DNA of 64,000 nucleotides. It comes from Struthidea cinerea. Its lineage: Eukaryota; Chordata; Aves; Passeriformes; Corcoracidae. Under the pieces are notes generated by a model that was given only the letters and a program-made list of their open reading frames with translations, was not told the DNA's origin and ran no database searches. Position numbers and translations under genes: made by a program. Below are positions 12,106 through 24,900 of this stretch, piece after piece; the first letter of the stretch is position 1, and each line of letters begins with the position of its first letter. The stretch covers positions 132,678-196,677 of the forward strand of contig VZTI01000620.1 in the NCBI GenBank assembly GCA_013397865.1. Direction: 5' to 3'.

Positions 12106-13538
12106 ACCAGTCACCAAGACATCACAAAACCAGGTACAGATGATCTCTTACATAAAGGCTTTCTCTGTTCTCTGTGGGAAGCCAATTCAGTTTTCAAGTC
12201 AATACTGATATGAAATATTGTTGACATTTTTAGATGAGTAGATAAGGTCTTAAAGGGATTTAAGTTTTAAAAAATCCAAAAAATCTAAGTCCTTAGTCCT
12301 AGAAGTCTCATTTAGAGCAGGTTCCCAAGGATGAATAAAAGTGTCTATGCTAGAAACTTGTGGCATTTGATCTAAGGCATCAAGGGTTTAATTTCTACAT
12401 GCTCATAACTCTCATGAAAACTGAGCTCACACATGCTCTCGAAAATTGAGTCCCCCATTTCGCATTTCTTTTTAACACACTCTTCATTTTAAACCAGCAT
12501 AAACTGGGGTTTGAAATTCTCCAGTTTCAAGGCAGCAAGAAACCTTCAAAATGGTCTCTGATTCCTAATTCTTGTTCAGCACCCTAATTACACGATTTTC
12601 AGTCTTGGTAAAGAGGTTTTTGATGCAGGTATCCAACTGTTCTGAAGAACATCCAAGTGAACTTTGTGTGAGGCATGTAATTCTGAAGTTTGCATTTAGA
12701 TGAATGAAGTAACCTTTTAATTGCGTGCTGCTGTAACTGGCATCAGCAGGAAACCAAGTCAGGCTGCCCTCTTCCGCCTTCAGGCACTCTCAGATGACAG
12801 CAGCACTTTTTATTCCGCTCAGCTTCTCCTTGTCTTTACTTCAACTCCCTACTCCACAAGTCTCTTCTTTCTGCAGAATGTCTCCTTTTCTACTTCTTCC
12901 TGTGCTGCTCTAAACACATCTGTCTCTTTCACACTCCAGGCTCAGCTCCTTTTTGATGTACCTGTCAGCCAAGAAAAGTAATCACAACCCGTGGGGATAG
13001 GGTATATGAGAAAACATGCTATCAATTAAGATAAGGATCTGTGTCAGGAAGGAAAAGTTGATAAGAAGTCTTGTCTAAACAGCTGAGGGTGAGAATGACA
13101 GAAGATGTCTGAGATGGTTTAAAGATGTATTGGGTTATGCTAAAACAGGAAAATCAAGGCTAGGAAAAGTAGGAGGAAGGAGACGTGCATTGGGGGCTGT
13201 TTGGGGTGTTCCCAAAACACGTAACTATTAGAGTCAGCGCTGCTACTGTGACAACATTGGATTAGGAGGTTTGGGGGTTTAAAAATTTATCTTTGCATTA
13301 TACAATATTTAATCTCTAAGAAGGAAAATGGAGAAGAGGCAGGGGTTAGTATTTGTTTGCTCCGTCCACACATGTTCAAATTCCATCGACCAGCCAATAT
13401 ATTATCCCAAACACAATCCACATTTACATCAACAATAGATGACAGCAATGAACAATTTCTTTGCTGTTTTTTAAAGGTTTTTTTACATTTTTGAGTCAGT
13501 CAGGTTCTTAACTTACAGTACTATCATTAAATGTCTAT

Positions 13539-13581
13539 TGATTAATCAGAATGATTGGTGCACAGCAGCTGCTATTTTTAT
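13539..13581. promoter_or_regulatory. candidate site pair: E-box next to MEF2-like
   Basis: TGATTAATCA, a perfect 10-bp palindrome of HNF1/paired-homeodomain type, sits at 13539-13548. At 13564-13573 AGCAGCTGCT, also a palindrome, contains the E-box CAGCTG (13566-13571). It abuts CTATTTTTAT (13572-13581), which fits the MEF2 consensus at nine of ten positions. Muscle and neuronal enhancers often pair these sites. That is family knowledge; activity here is inference. Confidence 0.25.
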
Positions 13582-15619
13582 GTCTTTATAGTAATTTTCT
13601 CAAGAATGAGTGTGTCTGGGTTTATTTTTTAGTTCCTGATTGTTAGTATAACAACATGCTGATTAGTACAACGTTTACATTAGTTTATTTCTTTGAGATA
13701 ATTTAACAACCTTGTCTTTATTCAGATCAAGTCCATCATTAAGCACTGAATATTAGTAACATATTTTCTTCAGAAAGTATTCTAACTATGTCGTTAACAT
13801 TTGTAGGAGCTCAGGAAGCTTTCAGATAGACAGCCTGTGCTCAAGATTAAAATCCAAGTTAGGAACATAACATTAAGCACAAAAAAATCAAATAAATTCT
13901 AAATATATGAGCTAAGAAATTTAAAATTTTCCTCTTAAAGTGATACCTTTTTTTCACAGAGAGAGAGAAAACAACAGAGGTTAAATTTTCAAGCAGCCCT
14001 ATGTTGAGTAAACCAAGAACACTACAAAGAACATTTTACAAAGGAATAGAGTTTATGAATTAATTCAGTCTTCAGTATTTTGGTTTAGAATATGCTCATT
14101 TATTTTATATCACCAACTGTACTGACCCATGGAAAATTCACAAGGTTCTTTGTCTGCAATCTAGAGAACCTCTAATATTTTTATTTTTATTTCATTATGG
14201 TTTTAATTTACTTCTCCTTAGTAGTACTAGCAATATTTTCATCCCTGCCGGAAAAAGCAATCACCTCTATTTGAGCTCATAGCACCAACAACTGTACTTC
14301 TCTAGTAGATACTTGTAAATACTTAGAGTTTTCCTTTCTTGACTTGTCTTTTTTGTCAGGCAGTTAGCTTGATGGCATCCTGAAAAGATCTTAGGATTGG
14401 AAAGTAATGGAAGGGTTTCCACAGGACTCCTTAACATGAACATTGCCTTCTTTTGACTTTTGCTGTGTCTGACAGGGCATAGCAAAGTTGCTGTGTACAA
14501 TACAGGACGCTTTGGATGAAGCGAGATTCAAAATTTGCAGAAACAAAATATATACGCTTTTAAAAAACACGTACTCAGGAGTGTGAAGTGGCAAGCATGT
14601 CTGTCGCTGTTCCCAGCTGTCATGACCCTCAGTAATTGGCAGTGTTTCTGCAAGTTTTTTTCATTAAGAAATCTCTTGATAGGCACTTCAAAAATTAAAA
14701 TAATATCAAATTGACAACATTCATTCAAAAAATCAATTGAGATATTTTACATACTCCTTGGTTAATACCAGTTGTCATTTGAAGCCTTTGTTTCCACCTC
14801 CCCTAAGTGTTGGTACTTCTCTATGCCCTCAGAGAAATCCCAGCTATGAAAATTTTTTTCTCTTTGCTACTCCGCCACTCAAGTTAAAAGCTGATCTGTG
14901 GTTTCTAAAAATAACTGGTAAGTGGTAATAAAACTGTGTCTAATGTAGCTGCCATTCCACCACAAGTTTGTGAGCTCAGTGTTATTTTTACATGAAAGCC
15001 CGGCTGAGTCAGAAAGACACAAGTAATGAGGGGAAGATTCTTTTTTTTTGCGACAAGATCAGTGAGAAAGCTTTCTGTTGAACACATAATGATGTTCCTC
15101 ATTAAACTCCTTCTATTACTGCATCACATTGTGGAAAACGGGTTTTAAATAAATCTGTAGTACTTTTTTTAGCTGTTGGAATCCTTCCAGAAATAGGGAG
15201 TTGTGGGAGAATAAGGAACTGAAGTGAACAAAGATTACTGGATTATTATAAATAGAGAGCAGGCATCTTCAGATGGCTTTGAATCAAAAATCTATGGCTT
15301 GATATAACCAAGATTCTTCACTAGTTGTAGTAGCAGCTATTATTCCAAGATTAGCAGTGATTTTGGATGTAGATTAAGGCATGATGAATCACATATCTGG
15401 TTTTGCAAATCTTTGCCTGAAACCCTGTGTTTGTGCAGCACAATCATAACTGAGTGCAACTTCCTCAAAAATCTGTTGATGGAATATTTTCCTTTGCTTC
15501 CACTTGGCATCATTGCCAACTTTTCCACAATTTCATAGCAGAAAACATGGCAACAGTTGCTTGATTTCCTAGTGCAAGTCTTCAATAATTATTAGAGTAC
15601 CATTAGGGATCACGGCGCT

Positions 15620-15965
15620 GTTTTTTACTTTCAGTGCCTTCCTTAGCCCAAATCGTACCTGAACGCTGCTGACACAAATTGGTGCCCATGACTAAGTACA
15701 GCGTGAGGGAAGGACACAGTTAGTGCTTTGACTCAGAGAGAAACAGGGATATACAGACTGCTTCATGGAACTGAAACTGAAACCGAAACATTACGTGTTT
15801 GTAATGATTAGGGGAAATGGAAATTTCAGGAAGGAATGATATAGCAATGAAAAATAATGGAAGCATCAATGAGAACTAATAATGTTCACCTATAAAAAAT
15901 ACCTTTAAAAAGTAAACACAGCACTATCCTCTCATTTTCACTTTCACTGTGACCTTCTGATAAGT
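15620..15965. promoter_or_regulatory. candidate interferon/AP-1-type enhancer
   Basis: This 345-bp block holds several strong immune-type motifs. GAAACTGAAACCGAAAC at 15773-15789 has three GAAA units at two-base spacing, the layout bound by IRF factors and ISGF3. TTTTCACTTTCACT at 15935-15948 is the same layout on the minus strand (GAAAGTGAAAA). TTTTACTTTCAGT near 15623-15635 is a one-mismatch third copy. A perfect AP-1 site TGACTCA lies at 15729-15735, a kB-like GGAAATTTCA at 15819-15828 and a GATA site TGATAAG at 15958-15964. No LTR structure was seen around them. Activity is inferred from motif density only. Confidence 0.35.
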
Positions 15966-18719
15966 CCCGAATCTGGATTGAGGTTTACTGCTTGCTAACA
16001 TTATGATGTTTTTTATACTTTGCTCCTATATATTAAATAGTCTTTTCAGTACTTATTGGTTATAGTCAGCATCTGTTTTCTCTGGAAATGCATTACACAG
16101 CTTATAAAAGAATTAAAATAAACCATCTACTGAAGGTCTTCTTTGAAGAATAGAATTCTTCATCTTTGTGGTCATTAGCAATTACTCAATTTTTAATTGG
16201 GCATAACTAATATTTTTTAGTATTTTCAAAATACATAACCTGCAAAATAAATTAAGAATAACCTTTCTCTTATATTAATGTTAAAGAAATGAAGGGACAT
16301 GTTTGTTAATGTATAGTGTGATATTATGATCAGTTGTTTTGCTTGGAAAATCTTCATATTTTGCTCTGCCAGTATTAAAATTGCCTGTTAAGACAGAAAA
16401 TAGGCTTATAAAATATATCCAAAACTTAAGTTTTTCACCCTGATTGAACCAGAGTGTGTGCTAATATAACATTACTTGCATCACACAGAACTTCTCAACC
16501 ACAGCTTTAAACATAAGAAGAGTCACTGCAAGGTGATTTCCATAAAGGCATTTAACAAGCCTCTGGCAGTACTTAGAGTAGATCCCAAGTCTGCTGAAAC
16601 ACATCCCATACTGTCCTGGCTGACTAGGAATCTTGCTTTTGTGTAAAGAAATTAAACTTAAGGGGCATTTATACACTAAAACCAAATTGCAATATCCTCA
16701 CATGATGAAAGCGATTCTTCTTTGTCAAAGAAGAAAATGGGTTTTCTTAGTCCGCATAACAAAATTTTAAAGTGGAAGCTAGGCAATGTATTTTAAAGTT
16801 ATGGGAACCATCCTAAAAGACTACAGACTGCTGAGATATGCTCCATATGTGCACCTCACCATAACATCCTCTGTTCATGCGTTTAAAGGGAATGAGTCTG
16901 TCAATGAAATTCCCTCTTGCCTTTACCTTAAAATCCCTTTTAGAATTAAGCAGTCACTGACTCAGTGCTTGCATCTGAGCCTTTAAGTCAAGTCATAGGT
17001 CTCACTGGTGTATTAAAACCTCAGCTTTGCCCTTTTACTTGCTGTTTCTTGCATATGTTTTCATTTCACTCATTCTTGACACAAGTCCTCTCTCTCCTAT
17101 CTCTGATTTTTAACACAGAAGGACTTTTTTTACCACGACTGTCAAGATCATTGTTTCAAATCATGTATAAATTTGCAGTTTTTTACAAAGGCAGTGTTGT
17201 CACTACATCACTTTCCCTGGTACTAAAAGACTAAATAAAACAAAAGTAAGACAACAATTAAAATAAACCCCACTGTAGCCTGAAGACCATATGTAAAGGC
17301 AATATGATTTAGCTAGCTGGATATGTTGTCCTTGTATGTAGGATTCCACACCACTGTGGGAATATCTGTGCTCCATTTTGAGAACTTCAAGAGTGTATCT
17401 TGACCGAAGTTGCTGGGACCTGCTCTTTGGAAGAAGAAGCAGAATTTCCCACACTCAAGTTTACTTTGAAAATAGCTCTATGTAAGTGATAGGCACATAG
17501 CAAACCATTTGATCTCCTTCAGGGGTAAGAAAGACAGCAAAAACCAAGTGTTACTTTAATAATGCCTGTAAGACCTAACACAGATGAAAGCCCTACAGTG
17601 CTAAGCTCTGATCTGTTACTGATATGTGTGACAAGAAGTTTTCATATCACCATTCTCTAGAGGAACAAATAAAACATCAAGTCTACAAGCAGGGCCCAAC
17701 CTCAAAATTCCTGCTTCTAGGACCCAATGTTTAGCCACAAAAATTTCTCCTAATCACACTCTTTTAAAGCATGCAGTATTGTTTTCCTGATGAATATGTA
17801 TCTGTAAAAAATAGTCTTTTTTTGTATCACAAATAGGATCTGTTTGGGATAGCTGTGCCCTCTCACAGCGAATTAAATCACATGGGGTTACTCTGGACTT
17901 CCCAACTCAATCCATGCTAAAGCACAAATGTAACCTGAATCCCTTCCACACAAGCACTATTATAAGCCCTTATTTGAGGACCATGTTGTCCCCAAATTTT
18001 ACCTGTGTAATAAAATGGTCTGACAAATAGCAAGAATTAGTTACCTTACCTACTGATTTGGTTCAAGTGTTGATAAAAAGTGTTACTTTTTCATGAGTCC
18101 CAGTACAGGTAATAAAAGAGTTTTCAAAGTGTTCATCATCTCAAAAACTCCATGTGCTTTAGTCCTGTGATTACAAAGAACAAAAAAAACCTCTTGCAGG
18201 GGAAAGAAATTATCATTTTCTTCTAGATTTTTTGAAAACTCATGACATCCCAAAAGTCCATCAAGTGCAGTAAAGCAGACATCACCAGAAGGACCAACAA
18301 TACCCACAATTACAAAATATGTTTCTCTGAGGAACTTCAGTAATTTTTGAAAATACTTCTGGAAATTTACATAGCTGAAGTTTCTTTTTGCTAAATGTAG
18401 ATATTTTATTCCAGCAACTTTGAACTGTAAAATTGTTAAGTGGTACCCTGTATGGAAAGAATCAATCATAATACAATTCTATACTTTATACTGTATTCTG
18501 TGTTCTAGCTTGCAGTAAGGTATAGACAAATCTTGTCTGTAAGTAATTTTCAGAAACAAATACACTTTTACTTCTAAAAGTGAATTTCTACAGTAAGTGT
18601 TATCTCTAGACCTCTATTTTCTGCCTAGCTCATATCCCACTTAGTAAAGTCTTTACAAAAAACGCCCACTGTTCTCTCTCAAATATGCTTTCATTGTCTT
18701 AGATAATATTCTAACAAAT

Positions 18720-18960
18720 AGATGTACATCACGACTTATTCAGTAACTTATTTGGCAGATTTAAATCTACTGCTGAAAGGTGAAATTAGTCAATTAGAGC
18801 AAAGAAGACTAATTAGCATTTGTAAAAGAAAAAAATTATTAAGTGGTTTTAAGGTCTCAGCTTGCCAACAATTAACGCTCCTTACTTTTCCAAAGCAAGC
18901 CCTTTGTGCATTCATGTTCGCTGCCACCATGCTCCTTCCCATGGAAGCGAAGGACACAAC
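18720..18960. promoter_or_regulatory. candidate homeodomain-site cluster
   Basis: AATTAG, CAATTAG (18791-18797) and CTAATTAGC (18809-18817) occur within about 35 bp, followed by more TAAT-like and AATTAA words. Spaced TAATTA cores are typical of developmental enhancers near homeobox-regulated genes. Overlapping open frames exist on both strands, neither recognisable. Conservation was not tested. Confidence 0.25.
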
Positions 18961-19158
18961 CTGAAAATGTCTACAGATGGAATTACTACCTGAAATCCTA
19001 CTGATGCAGCCCACATTTAGACCTTTGTTTCAGAACTGAGCACAGAATTCAGAAGAGGATCTGGAGGAACTGAATTTTCATGTGAGTTCATCTTTCCAGA
19101 GGAAAAATAATGTTTTAAAACATTTCTTTGCCACTGAGAGCTATACTGAGCAGATAAC

Positions 19159-19187
19159 AAAAAAAAAAAAAAAAAAAACAAAAAAAA
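19159..19187. repeat. A-rich homopolymer run
   Basis: Twenty A, one C, then eight A, followed by an A/C-rich tail up to about 19220. No retrotransposed body was recognised upstream, so it is listed as a simple repeat and not as the tail of a processed pseudogene. Confidence 0.85.
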
Positions 19188-21867
19188 CCCCACAACTCAC
19201 AAACAAAAAAAACCACACCACCTTTTAACTTCCAACAATTGAGAATTAAAAAATTATTTAATAATTCACTTCAAAAATAGAGGCAAAAAGATTGACATCA
19301 CAATGAGAATCTGGAGTAGAAGCTGGGAATACAACTTCAATTGTTTTCACTGACTGTGACTTTATAGATAGTTCTTCCTTCCTCCTAAAATGTCAACATA
19401 TTAATTATGGATGAGATACATCTCGGGAGTATTTATACAGATTACTGCACATAAATTCTATTTCATGAGACCAGGGTTCATAACTGTATTTCATCAAAAT
19501 TAAAAGATATTTTGAAAATTAATTTACTACTCAAGTAAAATCTCTGAAGGAGATGCGTTACTGAGAAGTTGCTCCAGAAACTCGATTGATTCATTTATAC
19601 AGAAATGAGGGAAACAACGACAGAGCAAAAGAAACCGAGAAATTCTGCTACTCTTAAAAAGGGAAAAAAAAAATTAAAAAGAAAAAAAGAAAAGAGCACA
19701 TCTACAGGAACACAGTTTTAAAAGAAAAACTAATCTGAGAAGCTAACAAAAAGGCAGTTTCTTTAATGAGTGTTCTGAAAGCAGCAAATGGTACATACAT
19801 TGCCTAACAAACTCTCACTGTTCTTGTTGAGAAAAATTCTTTCAGCACAGAACCATGGTGTGGAAAAGCTTTGTACTGTGTTTTCAGCTCCCCAACTTGG
19901 TTACTCATTTTGTTGTCTGTCATACTAATCTACAAAACTGTACCAAGGACTCTTCACTTCCCCCTCACGAGAGACATTTCAGTGCCAGTGATTTCTTTGG
20001 CTCTAGCAGTGTTTCCATTCCACAGAAGTTGCCAGTGTTGCTAATTGAACTGTCACTGCTCCTGCTGTTCAGATTATTTCATTCTGACCCTAAAAGCAGT
20101 GGGACAGGTTCTCCTTGTGTAATTTAACTACAAAGAACTGTTCTGCAAGTCAACAGAAAGAAGCTAATGAAGAACTGAAAGAAATTTACTAATAAGGGAA
20201 AAAACTTGTTGAAATAAAACACCAAAAAGCATTCAATGTTTTAACTGAAGAGTTTAGACTCTATTCACTTCAGTGTGTTTGTGTTTGGCCTGTTTTATAC
20301 AAAGAATGGAAGAAAACCTGCAGTTTTTCCTGGAGTATTTGAAATAGTTTGTTTCCAAGTGAATAATAAGTGCTGCAGCTACCCCCTAAAGAACAACACA
20401 AGTTGTTCTGCCAAACCAGCCTTGCTCCCTTTTTCTATGCTGTCAAACATTGAATTCAGGCATCCCATGAAAAAGATGAGACTTCCCTTTTATAACTGCT
20501 CTCTTCTCAGTTCCAGCTTCAAGCCAAGCAGCTCTCTGGCAGAATGGCATTTTAAAGATGTCACTTCTCCACCACCTTCCTGTCCAGTAATTTCACACAA
20601 TTACCCAGCCAAGACCTGGGGATTTGAACTAAGATTGCATCCCCAGTCAAGAGGGGACAGACACAAAGTCACATCAGGGTTCAAGGCTGGACTTTGTAAC
20701 ACATTTTTAGCAGCTGTTGGATGGGGTATCAAGCCTTTCCCATTGTAACTAGAACAGACATCCCAAAATATGTTAAACACATAAACATTTTTTAGTTCCA
20801 CTACTGGAATTGTCCTGACTACCATCGTGTGGAATCACCTTAAAATATCAGAGGAAAGAGCTTTTCTGGCAGTGTGCTTACTGTAATTTGTTGGCTTTTA
20901 TTTGAGTAAGAGATCTAGGAAGATGGCTCCTGGCTGAAATATTTTCCTGTAATATCACACATGATGTGATGGTATATTTAATTATCTCTCATTTCCCTTA
21001 AGTATTTCTAGAACTGTACAAGCCAAGCTGGTGCATATCTATTAATATCCATATCTATCTATGTATTTATCTTTTTATCTATTCACACCCACCTGTTTTA
21101 ACACAAAGTAACTAAATAGATCACTTACCTAAGGATATCCTATAAGACTACCTAAGAGACTGAGTTGTGAATCAAGGACAAATGCTGAACTCAACTGAAC
21201 TGAATAATAACTGAAAGAAATGCTGAACAGAATGCTGGAACAGCAGCTGAAACTGAATACTCATGAGGCTGGGGTGGTGCATGGGAAAGAGGCCCCTGTT
21301 TGGGGAGCTGTCACCATGCAGAGTTACTGAAAGAGAACCTCTGCCTTCTGCTCTTAGTGTGGAAAAGTTTAGACAGAGGCACTCAGGGAAAACACCATAC
21401 TTATAAACTTAGGTCCAGTTTAGAGGAGTGAATCATTTGCTACTTGCTGAGTAAAAGGTCCCCTTATAAGAGCAGGGCTAATCTGACAGTGTTTCTTTTC
21501 CCTAGGGAATAGAGGCAAGACAAAATCTTATCAAACCTGGCCTTTCTTAGCCCAATAAAAGCAAAGGGCATGATTGCAAAAAGACTGCCTTCTGGGTTTC
21601 TTGCCAGCCTTTATTCAGTGTTTAGCCCTACCTATCTACAAAGTTCCTTTGCCTTCCCTTTACAAAGCGTAACTAACCAAAAATAAGTAACTTAAAGTAT
21701 TTAAAATGTGAGTTTTCTGGACCTAGTTATCTTAGGAGTGGCTGGCACTTTGCCAGCAGTGACCACCATGCCTGACTTTCTGATAGGTGAAATGAAAAAA
21801 AGAAATGGTGCTCACTGAAACAAAACCTCCCAACAGTGGATGTCAATGGGAAGGTGACCAGAAAGAA

Positions 21868-21925
21868 CCTGTGTGATCATCCAGTGGGACCTCTTGAATA
21901 TTGCAGAATATTAAAGAACTGAATG
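21868..21925 (-). mobile_element. possible old CR1/L3 scrap, antisense
   Basis: The plus strand reads TGATCATCCAGTGGGACCTC then a TTGCAGAATATTAAAGAACT-like word. This resembles the antisense 3' region of ancient amniote CR1/L3 copies (TGATCATCTAGTCCGACCTCC and on). Only about 55 bp match and divergence is high, so chance similarity cannot be excluded. Confidence 0.4.
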
Positions 21926-24900
21926 TTATCCAGAATATGACATTCACCCGCTTCCTCCATGTTTTCCACCGCTGTTTCACTAGCAAGTGGTAGCGTAAAA
22001 GAATGATTCAGGCTCATTCCTGTGAATTAAAACTGTGGGAAAAATGCACCATTGATGAAAACTACTAAAGAAATCTAACTGCTTGAGCTGAAGCATGAAA
22101 AAATGTGTGTAAAATGATCACCTGAAATAAAATGGGAGAGAGCAAAAATATTCCTAATTAATTTGACAGCAATACAATCAACATATTAATACAACATCAC
22201 CAGTTCTTTCATCCACCCATCACTGAACAAACATTAGAAGTATCAACTTAGGGTCTATAGTACAACGGGAATCTTTATTCTGACAAAAAAATAAGTCTCT
22301 GAGAACCCTTCACTCCTTCAAATTTACTAGGAACAGTTTTCACTTTTGGTTCCTAAATGCACCTTCCCTACCTGGAGGAGTCCTTATGCTTGAGTATTTA
22401 GTGCGAGTGTTAGCTAGATACCTGTGGAAAGTCATTCAAAGCTTCAAAAGGAAAATTTCCAGAGTAACATTTGAAAATAATTTCTTCTCTTTGAGAGGAT
22501 TATTTAGGACAGCATGAAAACAGGAATTTAGGAAATAGGGTCAGCAGGATGACACGATACAGTGCTGGTCTTTGGCTAAGAAAACTAGGAAAAGGCAGAA
22601 CATAAAAAATGTTCTTTGTAATGTGAGCATTTTGGACCGACATGATAAATGGGTTTGTGGAGCTCCTCATGTTTCCTAAAGGCATCACACTCTACAAGAA
22701 CAGCATGTCTGTCAAACAAGTTGCTATGAATCCAGCCTCAACAAATAGAAAGAAAGACATTAATCTGCAGTTGCAGTTTTTCTATCATTTTTGTAATTTC
22801 TTTTTTGTCTGTGATAAAATAAGAAGTATACAGGAAAAAAAAATATATAATAAAACCAAACAAATTTATTTTGCTGTTAGAAGATATTTTTAAATCCATT
22901 TAAAACTATTTCATCTGCTAAATAAATTACCAAAGTTATTCTTTGTAGCAGATCAGACCTCAGAGTTTCCAAGAGAACTTTGCACCAATTTGACACAAAA
23001 CCAGCTTAGCCTACTTTTTTCATAGTCCTTAAAATGTTTTCTTAAAAAGATTTGCCTGAAAAATAGTGTCCAGCTGTTGCAGAATCCCTGTTGTCACATA
23101 AATTAAGTGCAACTACTTTGAAACATCTTTTGCAATTCTTCACCGCCTGGACATGGACTATATTTCTGTGGAACTTAAAATATATATCTTCTCTGCTTTT
23201 CTGAGTATTGTGACAAAAGCAAAAAACCAAATTTTTTATGTTTTCTGCTTCCAAAACCTTAAGCTTATGGTTCTCTATATTTGTTCCACTTACTGCAGCA
23301 TAATCGCTTCTGCTAAAGAATGATCAAGATATTTCTCAACATCATGTTTCTCTAACATGTTCTTTATCCAGAGATCACAGCAGGTTGATAACAATACCAA
23401 AAAAGGAAATAAGAACTCCTTCTAAAAAAAATTTGGTTGATTGATGTACGAAATGAAAAGAAAGAAAATAACGTTGACAGCTGAGCAGAGCAGTTCATAC
23501 TGCAAAGCATAAAATTTTGTTATTTTTGTAATATTTATAATTTCTTTCATGTTATATGATAAGCTCAAATCCTACAAGTTCTTGAAATATCCAGAAATCA
23601 CCCTAAACACCTTTTCAGAAAGGAAAAGCTTACTGAACTGGCACACAAATATTGGAAATCATCCATCTTTTCAGATTTTTTATTTACTTTTCTTATGCAA
23701 TGTCTATTAGTTTCACCATATTTTTGTGGACTATCAGAAAAAGAAACAAGTAAATTATCAAACACAGTACTTTTCAAGAAATAAACCTTGAGAGACAGAT
23801 AAATATTTTGCTACAGCACAAGAATTTTCTGCCTGTTAGACTCCACTCACCACAAGCAATAGTTTTACACTTCAAGGTCACCTCCCTCCTCCCCTCAGGA
23901 GTCTCAAGTTTCTTCCAGTTAGTAGCTTGGCAACCCTGTCCATCTTCCTTTCCTTACTTACTGGCAATAAAAGTGGTGCTGGACAGTTAAAAGAAAAAAC
24001 CCAAAACCAAATCAAAACAAACCACACAGCTCCCCCCAAAATACAGAAAATAATATTTAAAAGATAACTGTTATTTATTTCCATAAGTTGTGGAGGTTTT
24101 TGAATGCCAGCTTCAGTGAGGATGAAATGCCTTTCTTTTGTTCTTCATCTTCTAAGTCAAAACACTTAAAATTACTGGAAGCATGGGGTAAATCCCAGGT
24201 GTGATGAGTGGAGCAGGCCCCTCCAGCTAGCTTTTTTGCCTACTATATTTTTCTTAATTTTTAAGTGGATCTCAAAATTAATCATGTTGCTGGATTTGCA
24301 CACAATCTATAATAAGGAGACTTTCTGGTTTTCGGGAGGAGTTCACCCCACTGCGTTAGAATCTGGAGAGGGACTAATTGACAGATAATATTAGGGAAAG
24401 AAAGCCTGAGAGAGGGTGCTCAGCCGACACAGCCAATTAATGTGAGACAAACTGGCAATAGACCAGGGGATGGTACTTACTTTGGGAGGTTTAATTTAAA
24501 TTAATGAACAGTGTCTTGTAAGAAGGGTCAAAAAAGGAAACTTGCTGTACTGGTTCTTCACTTGAGGCTCTTAAAAAGTTAGCTGACCTACAGATCTCCT
24601 GTATCTCTATCGTCTAAAGAATTGCAACCTTCTTTATTTTCACAGTTTTTCTGTTTCTCTGGTTTTTCCATCTCTTGCCTTTTGGCTTAGTTGTTGGTAT
24701 GTTTTATGGTTATTTTTTCCATTTTTTTCCTGCTTGCTTCTTAAAAAACACCCTAATTAATTTTTATCCTTTCTGCTCCAAACTTTACAACCCTTATTCC
24801 AGGTTTTCTCTTTCCTGGCTGTGGATCACATATGTATCTTTTCTGCCATGCAAACAGCCATGGGAATTGGCAACTTGGACTGGTTATATCCTATCTGAAT

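Larger units (their letters stand above)
12106..21867. other. unique non-coding DNA with motif clusters
   Basis: No gene was recognised. A 128-codon minus-strand frame at 18469-18083 is within what chance allows at this composition. Points of interest are listed separately: the E-box/MEF2-like pair near 13.57 kb, the IRF/AP-1 cluster at 15.62-15.97 kb, the CTAATTAG cluster at 18.7-18.95 kb and the A-run at 19.16 kb. A degenerate TATC-rich stretch lies near 21040-21085, and scattered CTGAA words occur at 21185-21255. Confidence 0.55.

Noticed and set aside
18083..18469. 128-codon minus-strand frame as a gene or processed pseudogene
   Set aside because: About this length is expected once by chance in 64 kb at this base composition. 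No family, poly-A tail or splice context was seen.
20275..20748. 157-codon plus-strand frame
   Set aside because: No domain, no good splice signals at its ends, and a residue composition like translated non-coding DNA.
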